Positions 34,548 through 44,829 of a stretch of DNA of 64,000 nt are shown piece by piece; the first letter of the stretch is position 1, and every line of letters begins with the position of its first letter. The stretch spans positions 3,866,001-3,930,000 of the forward strand of contig NZ_CP060784.1 in assembly GCF_014489555.1 (NCBI RefSeq), written 5' to 3'. This stretch comes from Hymenobacter qilianensis. GTDB lineage: Bacteria > Bacteroidota > Bacteroidia > Cytophagales > Hymenobacteraceae. The notes beneath the pieces are model-generated. The model searched no databases. It was not told the DNA's origin and was given only the letters and a program-made list of their open reading frames with translations. A program made the position numbers and the translations under genes.

Positions 34548-35853
34548 CTATCCGTAAAGCTCCTCGACCTCAGCTACCACAAAGGTACTTCCACCGATAA
34601 AAACCACATCATCCGGCCCTGCAGCAGCGCGGGCAGCTTTCACCGCCGCTGCTACAGGTCCATAAATTGCCCCCGGAGCCCAACTACGGCAGCCCGCTCC
34701 GCTAGTTCAGCGGCGGGCAAAGCACGCGGAATGCTTGCCTGGCAGAAATAATAGGTGGCCGTGGGGGCAAAAGCGTGAGCATTTTGGTCACGTCCTTATC
34801 GTTTACTACACCCAACACTACGTGCAGCTGATGGTACTTGAGTTGTGCCAGTTGGGCAGTTACCAGGCGTAACCCTGCCTCATTATGGGCTGTATCGCAT
34901 ACCACCAACGGGCGGCGCCCGATAATACTCCAGCGCCCTCGAAGCCCCGTAAGCTGGCTCACTTGGCTCAATCCCTGACGCACTGCTGACTCAGGAATTT
35001 GGAATCCCTGCCGTTGCAAATCGGCTAAAACGGCTAACACGCCAGGTAAATTAAACCGCTGATATTCACCCAGCAAACCTATCTCAAGCTCATTCAGTAC
35101 TGGAAGTTCATGTAGCTTTATAGTAAAGCGCTGTGTTTCCGTATCCGATGACTGGGGGGCATTTTTTTCAACTTGATATTGCTGGTCGGCAAACGTCAGG
35201 GGCGCGGCCAGTCGGTGGGCTTTTTCCTCAAAAACAGCAGCTACTTCCGGCTGCGTCTGGCTAATAACAACGGGCACGCCCGGCTTGATTATTCCGGCTT
35301 TCTCAGCAGCGATGAGCGGCAGCGTGTCTCCCAGCAACGCCTGATGATCGAAGCTGATGTTGGTGATCAGCGAAACCAGTGGCGTAATGATGTTAGTGGA
35401 ATCCAGCCGGCCGCCCAAGCCCACTTCCACGATGGCGATATCTACTTTCTCTTCGGCAAAATATTGGAAAGCCAACGCCACGCACATCTCAAAAAAGGAC
35501 GGCTTTACTTCCTCAAACAACGGACGCCATTGCTCCACAAATGCCACCAGATAGCTGGGGGGCAATTCCTGGCCATTGATTTTGATGCGCTCCGTGAACT
35601 CACGCAGATGAGGTGAAGTGTACAAGCCTACTTTATATCCCGCCGCCTGCAACACAGCCGCCAGCATGTGGGAGCTACTCCCCTTACCGTTGGTACCGGC
35701 TACGTGCACGCTACGAAAGCGACGCTCCGGGTGACCAAGGGCCTCAGCCAGTACTTCCGTATTCCCCAATCCTTCCTTATAGCCTGCTGCTCCTACCCGC
35801 TGAAACATAGGCAGTTGCTCGTACAGGTAAGCCAACGTTTCGGCGTAAGTCAT
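34548..35853 (-). CDS. folC: Folylpolyglutamate synthase / dihydrofolate synthase (two frameshifts)
   Basis: About 435 residues after repair. It adds glutamate to dihydropteroate and folates. Start MTYAETLAYLYEQLPMFQRV. The P-loop is VHVAGTNGKGSSSHML, with SPHLREFTERIKING, EVGLGGRLDSTNI and FDHQALLGDTLPLIAAEKAG; the C-terminal ligase domain has VCDTAHNEAGL and HVVLGVVNDKD. Two breaks lie near the end: a five-G run at 34763-34767 and a five-C run at 34670-34674. One base in each restores LPPTATYYFCQASIPRALPA and GLRGAIYGPVAAAV, then the normal end GPDDVVFIGGSTFVVAEVEE. Confidence 0.92.
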
Positions 35854-35923
35854 GGGAAGTAGAATCAATAAGTAGGTCGAACCCTGCTCAATTATTTTGC
35901 TAATGAGCGCTGATGTGAGCGCA

Positions 35924-35962
35924 AAAGAAAACCGCCGGCCGGATAAATCCGACTGGCGGCTA
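35924..35962 (-). terminator. Terminator of the TonB operon
   Basis: On the minus strand the stem GCCGCCAGTCGGAT / ATCCGGCCGGCGG (one mismatch) is followed by TTTTCTTTTG, about 22 bp after the stop of the tonB gene. Confidence 0.75.
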
Positions 35963-35984
35963 CGTGAATGAAGAAAATAGCTAA

Positions 35985-36937
35985 CTATTCCAGGCGGAAC
36001 CGAAAGGTAATATACCCTACGCCCCCACCCGGATCAGGGCGCGTTTTGCGGAAGGAGAACTGCTCGCGAATCGTTTTGATGCAAGCCTGCACCTGGGCTG
36101 CTGACATGGTGCCGGCAACTTTACCAACCGAAATAATCTCGCCTTCTCCGTCAATTGTAATCTTAAAACGCAAATAACCACCCTGATTATCGACGAGCGG
36201 CGGCTGCGGCTTGTTGGCAAATGCCCAGCCACCGTTGCCGAAGCCGTCACCGGAGCCGCTGCCGCCCCCCGAGCCGCCACCATCGCCACCGCCACTGCCG
36301 GGCGTACCGTAGAGGGCGCGGGCATCAAGGCTGCCTTTAGGATTGCCCTGGTCGCCTGTCGCGCCGGGGCGGTCGCCGTTATTGTTGCCAGTGGGTGTAT
36401 TGCTCGTACCGGCAGAACCATTGCCACCGCCATCATCGCTGCCCTTGGGCGTATATAAAGTGCGGGGTTTGGGGGCAGGAGGAGCTTCGCGCACAACTTC
36501 CTTCACCGGCTCTGGCTTTTCTACGGGTGGCGTTTCTCGTACAACCGGCTTGGGCGGCGTAGGACGCTCTACTGGTGAAATTTTGACGGGGCTTTCCTCC
36601 GCCTCACTAGTCACTATTTTTTCCTCCGCGGCATCGGGCGGCGTGGGGGCTGCAGCCCGCGCTGGCTGTGGTGTGGGCTGCGGATCAGGGTTACGAGCCG
36701 GGGGCGGCTGTCCTCGGTATTGCGTGAGTTATTGGCCTGGGCCAGCGTTTGGATATCGCCATAGCCGGCTTCATCCACGCCATAGTTCAGCTCAACACCA
36801 CCACCACCCATTTCCGTTAAGGGCGGATCTGGCCCCTTGAAAACGGTAAATATGAACAGCAATAACAGCAAGACATGAACGATCACCGTCCCGACTAGCG
36901 CCTCCCGGCGGTGATGTTCGCGGTAATCGAGTGCCAT
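35985..36937 (-). CDS. TonB/TolA-like energy transducer (one frameshift)
   Basis: About 317 residues after repair. A cytosolic tip, one membrane helix (ALVGTVIVHVLLLLLFIFTV), a long periplasmic Pro/Glu/Lys-rich stretch (KPVVRETPPVEKPEPVKEVV), a Gly/Ser/Asp-rich linker, and a C-terminal domain of about 90 residues with the TonB-type LRFKITIDGEGEIISVGKVA and VGYITFRFRLE. The frame breaks at a five-G run (36700-36704); one base gives SRPPARNPDPQPTPQPAR. Last gene of a set with exbB and exbD. It should carry proton-motive energy across the periplasm to an outer-membrane partner. Confidence 0.88.
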
Positions 36938-36993
36938 GAGTTATCTATAATTAAGTATCGAGTTGTTCAACGCAAACCATAAAGGGCGCGTTC

Positions 36994-37407
36994 CTACCCG
37001 CGCGCGGCGCTTTGCTGTGCCTGCGTGGCCATCACCATTTTCACTTTCAGCCGGTTGCCGATTTCGAGAATATCTACCAGCTTCTGCACGTTCAAAGATG
37101 CATCGACGCGCAAGACCACTGTAGGCTGATCGAGACCAGTTATGCGCTTGCTAAGGGCCGATTCCAAATCGGTTGAAGTTACAGGCTGACGATCTAGGAA
37201 GTACTGCCCAGCGGCATCAACGGAGATATTGATTGTCTCTTTCATCACGGCCTTGCCTGAGCGGGCATTAGGCAGAAGCAGCTTAATCACGTTGGGATTT
37301 ACCATCGTACTCACAATCAAAAAGAACAGCATCAGGAAGAACATGATGTCGTTCATCGAGCTAGTCTCGACGTGCGAGGAAAGCTTGCGGCGGCGGCTTA
37401 AATCCAT
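36994..37407 (-). CDS. exbD: ExbD/TolR biopolymer transport protein
   Basis: 137 residues. One N-terminal membrane helix containing the conserved Asp of the proton path (SSMNDIMFFLMLFFLIVSTM) and a periplasmic dimerisation domain (TINISVDAAGQYFLDRQPVT to VVLRVDASLNVQKLVDILEI). Known role: part of the ExbB5-ExbD2 motor that powers TonB. It lies between exbB and tonB; the exbB-exbD gap of 90 bp carries a small repeat. Confidence 0.92.
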   Translation of the reverse strand: MDLSRRRKLSSHVETSSMNDIMFFLMLFFLIVSTMVNPNVIKLLLPNARSGKAVMKETINISVDAAGQYFLDRQPVTSTDLESALSKRITGLDQPTVVLRVDASLNVQKLVDILEIGNRLKVKMVMATQAQQSAARG

Positions 37408-37410
37408 TTT

Positions 37411-37497
37411 TAATTGTTAGATGGCTGAATGGTTAAATAGCTGCATGTTATGGCAAGTCGTGTAACGCCCAGCCATTCACCCTTCAACCATTTATTT
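37411..37497. repeat. TGGTTAAAT-type inverted repeat, family 4, second locus
   Basis: AGATGGCTGAATGGTTAAAT in the first half and AGCCATTCACCCTTCAACCATT in the second can pair around a central GCATGTTATGGC. The same units fill the hisG-hisD gap. It lies between exbB and exbD. Confidence 0.55.
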
Positions 37498-38197
37498 TTA
37501 ATTATCCTGCAGGATGTCCATGAACTCAATGGCCGAGTTTTCCATGCGGAAAACCAGGCGCTCAACCATGATGCTGAGCCAGTGATAGCCAACGTGGGCA
37601 ATGATGCCGACGATAAGACCAGCCGCTGAGGTTACCATTTTAGTATACAAGCCGCCCGAAATCTGGGCGATACCGAAGTCGCCGGTGGTGCTGATGGCGT
37701 AGAAAATTTTGATTACACCGATAATGGTACCCACGAAACCAAGCATGGGTGCAATACCAGCGATGATACCCAAGATGCTGATGTTCTTCTCTAAACGAGC
37801 AATCTCGATTTTACCGACGTTCTCGACACTGGTTTCGATGTCTTTCAGGGGCAAGCCAATGCGGCGAATACCCTTCTCAATCATGCGAGCTAAGGGCGAA
37901 GCATTTTGCGCGCACAGCATTTTTGCCCCCTGCAAGTCACCTTTCACCATCAGCCCCGAATGCCCCCCATGAAGGAATCAGGGTTGCTGGTGGCTTTGCG
38001 AATGGTGATGTAACGCTCCAGAATAATAAAAACAGAGATCGAGAAGAGAATAAAAATGGGAATCATTACCCACCCACCCTGCAGCACCAAATCAATCAGG
38101 GACAGTTCGGGGCAGCCGCGTTGGCCGCAGCATTGGCGGCAACAGCCGCAGTATCAAGGGGAGCAGTGGTGGTAATTTGCAGGAGCAACGATGTCAT
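37498..38197 (-). CDS. exbB: ExbB/TolQ proton channel (two frameshifts)
   Basis: About 233 residues after repair. Start MTSLLLQITTTAPLDTAAVA, an Ala-rich periplasmic N terminus, then three membrane helices: WVMIPIFILFSISVFIILER, GIIAGIAPMLGFVGTIIGVI and MVTSAAGLIVGIIAHVGYHW, with the MotA/TolQ/ExbB signature. Two breaks: a four-G run (38109-38112) and a four-C run (37954-37957). One base in each restores APELSLIDLVLQGGW and MGGIRGLMVKGDLQGAK. The start lies 1 bp after the stop of the SPOR gene, so translation is probably coupled. Confidence 0.88.
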
Positions 38198-38198
38198 T

Positions 38199-39460
38199 TT
38201 AGTACTTAAGAACCCAGAGTGATGAGCCGTATTGTTTGCGTAATTGAGAAAGGCTGCGGTCGGCGGAAGCGCGGTCGGCAAATTCGCCTACAGTGAGGCG
38301 GTAAAAACGGCTGCCAGCGGATGCGCGCGTCGCACGCACGGGCCACAATATCTGCGCAGGACGGTTTTTGCGGGCTAAAGCGGCCCGTGCTTTTTCCACG
38401 CTCCGAGGAGTGTCAAAGCTGCCGGCTACCACGTAGAAACGACCTGTCCGGGTTTTAATTGTTGGAGTCGAGGCTGCTGTAGCCGGCGTCGCCGTTGCAG
38501 CCGCTTTTACTGCTGGCGCAGGAGCAACAGCCGGTGCCGAGGAGGCTAACGGTTTAACTACTTCTGTCGGCTTTACTGGAATTGCTGGCTTTGCAGAAGG
38601 TTTTGCACTAGCCTCGGCAATGGGCTTCTCTACAGTATCTGAAGTGGAGGCAGGCGTATTGGTTGGCTGATTCTTATCCCAGTCAGCAGTTTCGGGAGTC
38701 ACAACGGCAACCGGTTCGGTTGAATCGGCTGCACCGTCGGGCACGAATTCTTCGCTCCAGCCATGGTTGGCCAACGTAGCCTGCTGCGTGGCTCTGGATT
38801 GCGGTTTAATAGTGCTGGGGGCATTTTCTGCTCTTGGGCCACCCACGAGGCCGGCACCGCCCTGAAGCTATCAGGCAAGTGGCCCAGGCGCAGAGCAAAC
38901 AAGTAACCAGCCGATAACATCAGACCGGTAAGTACGGTGGCGGCGGCAACGTTGAACACCCGAGCTGCCCTCCGTGAACGACCCGCGACGGTGAGCTGGG
39001 GCGCCGTAGGCTGCCGCTCGCGAGCCAGCAAGGCATCCGTTGCCCGCACTGGCCGCGATACTAATTCGGGTAGTCCATAACTGGCCGAGAGCAGATTTTG
39101 GGTGCCCGTGTATTCAAACTCCAATCCTCTTCCAGCAGCCCGGCGAAATACTCCAATGCCCGGCAGTTCCGTGCGCTGGGCGCTTTCCAACTCAGCCTGC
39201 AGATTAGCCACCGCGTTGCGCACCATCTGACGGGCTTCCGAAGCGGGCACATGCAGCGCATGACTCAGGGCATCAACCAGCAAGCCATCGTTGCGGGTCA
39301 GAGCACCATTGAAGGCGACGGTTTTGGTTGGTGGAGTCAGCGTGTGGCGCACCGGATGAATCCGGGCCGGCGCATAATCGGCGATAAGGCCGCCGAAACC
39401 GGGAATAATCACGCAGTCGTGGTCCCGAAGTAAGCTGAGAATATGGTTGGAAATCGGCAA
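38199..39460 (-). CDS. HU-like (CCDC81-type) / SPOR transmembrane protein (one frameshift)
   Basis: About 420 residues after repair. The N terminus resembles the HU-like fold of the CCDC81 type found in Bacteroidota: ILSLLRDHDCVIIPGFGGLI, then VAFNGALTRNDGLLVDALS and LPGIGVFRRAAGRGLEFEY (two HU-like units, about 1-110). A membrane helix (VAAATVLTGLMLSAGYLFAL, about 165-185) is followed by a long Ala/Pro/Lys/Thr linker and a C-terminal SPOR domain (RFYVVAGSFDTPRSVEKARA to YGSSLWVLKY), which in other bacteria binds septal peptidoglycan lacking stem peptides. The frame breaks at a five-G run (38817-38821); one base restores QEQKMPPSTIKPQSR. Leads directly into exbB. Confidence 0.85.
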
Positions 39461-39578
39461 GGTCGGTTGTGTTTGTGGTGCGTTAATCTTTGCTGCGTTA
39501 AGGCTGTAAACAGCTTACTTATCGGAAGTAAGCTTCGGAATATCCTACTATTTACAAGTGCATCAGCGCAGTAAAAAA

Positions 39579-41276
39579 TTAAAAATCATAGGTCACGCCC
39601 GCCAGTACGTTGATGCCCTTCACCGGGTAGTTCAGGAAACGCTCGTACTTGCGGCCCAGCAAATTGTTGCCTAAAGCAAAGATTGACAGATTTTCTGAGA
39701 AACGATAATCGCCACGCAGGTTCAAATCTACCACTGTGTCCGTAGGACGCACCACCTGCACCAAGTCATCAGCAATGCCGCCGGCCTTATAGCCTACTCC
39801 GAAACTAGAGCTATACGTATATAACTCCGCCCCTAGCAACAGTTTATCGCCAACGTTGTGAGTTCCGAACAGCACCGACTGGAAAGCAGGCCGGTGAAAA
39901 GCTTCAGCCAAGGTCTTGGTGTTATAGCCATTGTAATCAGCCTTTACGCCCAACCGAAATTGCTCAGCAGCATTATAAATCACTTCCCCGTGCACATTAA
40001 GCAATTGTGTTGACTTGCGGTCGTACACTAAGTCAAAACGAGAGGTATCGGTAGGGCTGTTAGCGTAGAAATACAAGTTGCGGTCGTTAGCGGCCGTTAC
40101 TTTGGCACTTACTGACAGACCCCGAGCAGGTGTCGCCGTAAAGCCTCCGTAAATAGTTGGCCCCCGGTGCGTATCGGCCACGCGCTGGTTAGGAGCCAGC
40201 CAGGGGTTTTCGGTGGTCAGATCGTACATAGTCACGCGCTGCAATGCCCCTCCCAGTCCGCCAAACACCACAAATTTATCCTCGGCCACGGTGTAGCCCA
40301 AGCGAATTGCCGGATACACATTGAACTGCGAAGCTGTACCAATGGTGTCACCGGTGTAGCCCAGGGTAGCGCCCACCGATACGGCCAACCGGTTCAGATC
40401 GGCTTCAAAAGCCGGCGTGAACTGTACGAATGGCCGACTAGTAGTAGTCAACTCGTCCTTTTGCGATATCAGGGATACATCACCATTCAATGCGATTCGA
40501 CCTTTCTCACCCAACGCATAGCCTGAGCGGAGCGACGCATTGAAGTTGCTTTCGCTAGCCGCAAACCGATCTTTCCAATAGTTAAAGCCTACGCCAAAGT
40601 CGTACTGAAAAGCCGCATCGGCGGCGCGGTTGCGGGCATATACCTTCGCGGCGGCGCGGGTGAACACTTGCTTGATGTCATCGACATCGGGGGGCAAATT
40701 CTGGGTCTCACGGTTGTAGCCGTAAAAATTATACCGCTCCCGCCCCAAATCTAGCTTGGCGCCCAAGGCAGCAGTACCACTGTAGGTTTCGCCATTCAGC
40801 CCCAGGCTGGTCTGGCTGAGGCTGGAGTTCTTACGGTCAACGGGTCCGCGTGAAGAAGAAATGTGGCTAAAATCGAGGCCATAGGAAGCGGCCTCATTGC
40901 GCGTGTTATGCAGGTAAGCCTTGCCGTAGATGGTCCCGTAGTTGCCCAGCGCGCCCTTCAGGTAGTTGCCGGTCTGGGGGGCTAATTCTTCCTGTTTGAT
41001 CGTGAGAACGCGCACCGACGGATTGAGGCGGTCGGCAGGCAGCCGAAAGTCGGGATAAGTGAACTGTACCGTTTGTGCCTGCGGGGTTGGTGCCTCTACT
41101 TTGATCTTATCAAAGTTGCGCGTCGCCTCGGGCAGCTCGTTCACGCGCTCCTTTACAATTTCAATTTCAGCGTCTTCAATTTTGCCCCCCGGCCGCTGCT
41201 GTGCCCACGAATAGCGGGGCGCGGCCACGGCCAGCAATGTGACCAGAGCCAGGGAATAAGGCGAGCGAAGCATCAT
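39579..41276 (-). CDS. TonB-receptor-like outer-membrane beta-barrel without a clear plug
   Basis: 565 residues. A signal peptide ends in YSWAQQ. A stretch of 100 residues with no recognisable plug (no TonB box and no typical RG motif) is followed by alternating strands with the pattern of a TonB-receptor barrel and a C-terminal phenylalanine (VLAGVTYDF), the usual outer-membrane insertion signal. It lies between the large TPR gene upstream and the SPOR-ExbBD-TonB set downstream, all on one strand. The lack of a plug suggests it is either an open pore or closed by another protein such as the TPR protein. Two Met codons compete for the start. Confidence 0.75.
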   Translation of the reverse strand: MMLRSPYSLALVTLLAVAAPRYSWAQQRPGGKIEDAEIEIVKERVNELPEATRNFDKIKVEAPTPQAQTVQFTYPDFRLPADRLNPSVRVLTIKQEELAPQTGNYLKGALGNYGTIYGKAYLHNTRNEAASYGLDFSHISSSRGPVDRKNSSLSQTSLGLNGETYSGTAALGAKLDLGRERYNFYGYNRETQNLPPDVDDIKQVFTRAAAKVYARNRAADAAFQYDFGVGFNYWKDRFAASESNFNASLRSGYALGEKGRIALNGDVSLISQKDELTTTSRPFVQFTPAFEADLNRLAVSVGATLGYTGDTIGTASQFNVYPAIRLGYTVAEDKFVVFGGLGGALQRVTMYDLTTENPWLAPNQRVADTHRGPTIYGGFTATPARGLSVSAKVTAANDRNLYFYANSPTDTSRFDLVYDRKSTQLLNVHGEVIYNAAEQFRLGVKADYNGYNTKTLAEAFHRPAFQSVLFGTHNVGDKLLLGAELYTYSSSFGVGYKAGGIADDLVQVVRPTDTVVDLNLRGDYRFSENLSIFALGNNLLGRKYERFLNYPVKGINVLAGVTYDF

Positions 41277-41373
41277 AGCAACGGAGTTGGGTTTAATATA
41301 AGCTTAGATTTAAATCAGCTTATTCAACCATTTATTAATCAGTTATTTATTATTTCAGCAAAACAGAGTCGCC

Positions 41374-44300
41374 CTATTCTTCTACGGGTACTGGGGAAGT
41401 TGTAGTATCGGTTGGCTGAGTCTGAGTAGGCTGCAAAGCCTGACGCGCAGCAGCCCGACGAGCGGCTGGCGAAGCTGGTTTGGCAGGAGTTGTTTTGGTG
41501 CCCGCCGGCGATGTGCTTGTAGGCTTGGCACCACTCGTTGCAGGCGCCGGTGCAGCGCCATCGGCGGGCAGAGCAGCTAGTCGCTGCTTAGCGCCTTCGA
41601 TGATTTCCGCCACCGGGAATTTGTTGTCGATGATGGAATTCAGCGTGGCACGTGCCTGGAAATTATCACCCTGCAATGCGTAGATATCGGCGATAAGTAG
41701 AAAGCCCCGACCCTGCCACAGCTCATATTTGGAGGCGTTGGTTTTGTAGGCCGCATCCAAGGCCTCAGGGTATTTCTTCTGGTCGAATAATACCTGGGCC
41801 AAAAGGTATTGCGCCTCTGCGCCATTTTCATCTGTGGCCGTGCTGGCTGCGGTAGTCAGCTCGGGAATGGCTTGGTCCAGGTTGCCAGCTTTGTAGCTGG
41901 CTTTGCCCAAATAAAGCAGTGCCGCATTGGTCGCGTTCAGCGAAGCACTACCCAACGCCCGTAGATCCTGAGCCACGCGGCGGGTGCCGTCGTAGTCACC
42001 ACTTTCGTAGTAGCTCCGCATCAGCCCAATGCCTGCATCAGCTACTTCCCGCTTGTTCTGCGATACTTCTCGCAAACGAATGTAGTATTTGATGGCCTCC
42101 GGGTAGTTCTTATTGGCATACTCCAAGTCGGCAACCCGACCTGCGGCGCGGTTGACAAACTCGCTCTTGCCTTCCGTTACCACATTTTTCAACCCAGCTA
42201 GGCCCTCGGTTTGCTTACCCGTTTTCAGGTAAGAGTCACTGAGGAAATAGCGGCCATCGGCGGCCAAGGACGTGTTGGGATATTGCTTGAGGTAAGCTTC
42301 CAGCCTCGGAATTGCCTGCGCGTACTTCTCAGCGGTGTAAAGTGATTTGGCTGCTTCGAACTCTACACTTTCAGTAGCACCACTCTGTGGGTTTTGCTGC
42401 TTGTATTGTCCAAGCGCCTGGTCAAATTCTTCGGTCTTACCCAACGCGGCTAAGCTTTCTTGCAAGCCCGATAGCGCATTGGTTGCCGATTTGGTGCGCG
42501 GATACCGCTCCAATACCTGGCGAAAGTCAGCCACGGCCTTATCATGCTGATTGAGGTTGGCGTACGCTACGCCACGCTTCTGTAAGGCCTGCGGAATCAG
42601 GGCGCTGTTAGGCCGAGCCCGAATCAGGCGCGAAAAGCCATCAACGGCGGGCTGAAAATTACCAGCCTCAAACTCAAACTGCGCCTGCTGAAATACGGCA
42701 TTGTCGGCGTAGCGCGACTGGGGGGCAGTTTTGAGCAGGGTATTCAACGTATTGGTAGCTTCACCTTGGCGACCTAATAAGCCCAGTGTTACGCTCTTTT
42801 GGTAATAAGCGTAATCCTTGTCGGGCGCATTGGAAGCAATAACCTTGTCGTAGCCAGTCAGGGCCTGCTTGTAGTCTTTGGCCACATAATAAGTATCGGC
42901 CAAGCGCAGGGTTACGTCGTAATAGTTGGGGTCATTGGCCGGCTGGCGGGTTTCGGCATCCTTCAGATACGCTTGAAACTGCGGCCGCGCCCGATCATAC
43001 TGCTTGGTGTTGTAATAAGCATAGCCGAGGCCATAGCGGGCTTTCTGGTCGAAGTCCGTTTCGGCCGCGCTGCCGGAACGGGCCGTGCGGGCCGCTGCGG
43101 TATAGCTCTGAATGGCTTCCGGATATTTCTGCCCGATACTGTAAATCTCACCGCGCAGCACCTGAGCGGCGGCCCGCAGGGCGTCGTCCTGGGGGTATTT
43201 CAGCGACTTGTCCAGCAACGGCAGTGCCTCGTTGAACTTGCTGTTGTTGTACAGCGTGGCCGCTTGCAAGTACGTTACGCGCTGATAGGTAGCGTTCAGG
43301 CGGCTGCTCCGGTTATCCAGGCCTTCGAGGTAAGAAATGGCCTGCGCGTAGTCGGATGAGTTCAGAAAGCTTTCACTCAGAATATCATCGGCGGCAGCCG
43401 CATTTTTGGAGCCGGGAAACTTCTTGTTGAAATCCTTTAATGAGGCAATTACTTCCCGACCATTACCCAGCTGGTAGTTTACCTGAGCGTATTTGATGGT
43501 GGCATTCTCTGTGATGTTGCGGTCGAAGGTGGCATTGCGGGCCGCGTCGAAGGCATTCAGGGCAGGCTGATTCTGCTTGAGCTGCAAGTAGCTCAGACCC
43601 ATATGATAGGCCGCGTTCTGGCCCAGCGAGTCCTTGCGGGCGGCTACTCCCTTCAGGCTGTTTACCGCACCCTTGAAGTCGCCCATCTTATAGTTGGCGT
43701 ACCCGATTTTGTACTGCACCGTCGGGTCCATCTTCTTGCGGCCGGCCGCGTAGCGGTTGAAGTACTCGGCCGCACTCTGGAAGTCGCTTTTCTGGTAGTA
43801 AGCATCGCCTACGAGCAGCTGAATTTCATCGGCGCCCTGGGGCGGCGGGGTTTGCGCCAATGCCTTCGATCCATAGGCAATCAGACCCTCGAAGTCGCCT
43901 TCCTTGTAATAAATCTGCGTCATGACGGCGGGCACTACGAGGCGGTAGCCGTCGCTTTCCTCGGCCACGGCCAAATCGCGGCGGGCACCGGCAAAATCGC
44001 CCGCCCGGAATGCCAGATAGCCCGCGTAGTAGCTGCTGGCGTAGCGATACTCGGAGCTGCCTTGCTTGGTGCGGTCGAACAGCAAACGTGCCTTATCGAA
44101 TTCCTTCTGAGCGAAGTAGCTGTAGGCCAGTTTAAACTCCGATTCTTCACGCTGCTCCAGCGTCAGGTTATCGGGTCCCACGCGCTGCATGTACTCAGCG
44201 GCTTTGGCGTAATTCTTCTTGTCGAAATAGAATTTACCGAGCTGAAAAAAGGCCTCCGCTGCCTTCGGGTGGGCCGGATTGTTGGCCGCGAAGGCTAGAA

Positions 44301-44586
44301 TCCGGTCTTCGGCGTCGGGGTGAAACAGGTAGAGGCCCGACACGGCGTAGTAGTATTCGGCGTCGGTGGTGCGGTCGCGCTGTTCGCCGGTGCGGCGCTG
44401 GGTAAGGTCGAGGTAGCGCTGGAAAGACTGTTGCGCGGCGCCGTACTTGCCACGGTCGAAGAGTTCAAGGCCTTCCTGGAAATGACGCTCGTCGGCGGCA
44501 AAAACCTGGGTTTGCTGGGCTGCGGCCACCAGTGGGGCCGCCGTGCTAAGCGTGGCGGCCAGCGCCAAGCGGGGAAATAACTTCAT
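41374..44586 (-). CDS. Large periplasmic TPR-repeat protein
   Basis: 1070 residues. A signal peptide (MKLFPRLALAATLSTAAPLV, ending AAAQQ) is followed by some 20 or more TPR units spread over almost the entire length (for example GKYGAAQQSFQRYLDL, YAKAAEYMQRVGP, YDRARPQFQAYLKDAE, YPEAIKYYIRLREVSQ), then a Pro/Thr/Ala-rich tail. The first repeats resemble those of CpoB/YbgF-type proteins, which coordinate envelope constriction with cell-wall synthesis. It is followed by the barrel gene at 97 bp. Expected in the periplasm, where it may bridge the barrel and the TonB motor; that is inference. Confidence 0.85.
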   Translation of the reverse strand: MKLFPRLALAATLSTAAPLVAAAQQTQVFAADERHFQEGLELFDRGKYGAAQQSFQRYLDLTQRRTGEQRDRTTDAEYYYAVSGLYLFHPDAEDRILAFAANNPAHPKAAEAFFQLGKFYFDKKNYAKAAEYMQRVGPDNLTLEQREESEFKLAYSYFAQKEFDKARLLFDRTKQGSSEYRYASSYYAGYLAFRAGDFAGARRDLAVAEESDGYRLVVPAVMTQIYYKEGDFEGLIAYGSKALAQTPPPQGADEIQLLVGDAYYQKSDFQSAAEYFNRYAAGRKKMDPTVQYKIGYANYKMGDFKGAVNSLKGVAARKDSLGQNAAYHMGLSYLQLKQNQPALNAFDAARNATFDRNITENATIKYAQVNYQLGNGREVIASLKDFNKKFPGSKNAAAADDILSESFLNSSDYAQAISYLEGLDNRSSRLNATYQRVTYLQAATLYNNSKFNEALPLLDKSLKYPQDDALRAAAQVLRGEIYSIGQKYPEAIQSYTAAARTARSGSAAETDFDQKARYGLGYAYYNTKQYDRARPQFQAYLKDAETRQPANDPNYYDVTLRLADTYYVAKDYKQALTGYDKVIASNAPDKDYAYYQKSVTLGLLGRQGEATNTLNTLLKTAPQSRYADNAVFQQAQFEFEAGNFQPAVDGFSRLIRARPNSALIPQALQKRGVAYANLNQHDKAVADFRQVLERYPRTKSATNALSGLQESLAALGKTEEFDQALGQYKQQNPQSGATESVEFEAAKSLYTAEKYAQAIPRLEAYLKQYPNTSLAADGRYFLSDSYLKTGKQTEGLAGLKNVVTEGKSEFVNRAAGRVADLEYANKNYPEAIKYYIRLREVSQNKREVADAGIGLMRSYYESGDYDGTRRVAQDLRALGSASLNATNAALLYLGKASYKAGNLDQAIPELTTAASTATDENGAEAQYLLAQVLFDQKKYPEALDAAYKTNASKYELWQGRGFLLIADIYALQGDNFQARATLNSIIDNKFPVAEIIEGAKQRLAALPADGAAPAPATSGAKPTSTSPAGTKTTPAKPASPAARRAAARQALQPTQTQPTDTTTSPVPVEE

Positions 44587-44829
44587 TGCGGGGCGTTACA
44601 AGAAAGGGCGCTGCGGGCCCGGGAGTGGCCAAAAGTAGCGAAAAAGTGGTGGAGGTTGCACAGAAAAGGCATTCTCACAGCTTGGCAACGCGCTGGGGGG
44701 CTTTTTTGGTATAATACCGCCGCACTAGTAAGCTGCCTACAGAATAGCACGGCTTTAGATCAGGCCAGCAAGGCTGCTCCTGCATACAGGGCAAGGCATA
44801 AAGGCTACTGAGCCGGCTGGGGGGCTTTT

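Noticed and set aside
36264..36270. A C6 run in the tonB gene counted as a motif copy
   Set aside because: It lies in a Gly-codon-rich linker and has no A/T tract before it; it is explained by GGC/GGG codons.
38199..39460. HU-like part and SPOR part as two overlapping genes
   Set aside because: The two frames meet at a short G run, and one base gives a continuous protein with a single membrane helix.
41374..44586. The large TPR protein with the barrel as a SusC/SusD nutrient pair
   Set aside because: The TPR protein is far longer than SusD, lacks a lipobox and ligand-binding pattern, and the barrel has no SusC-type N-terminal domain.
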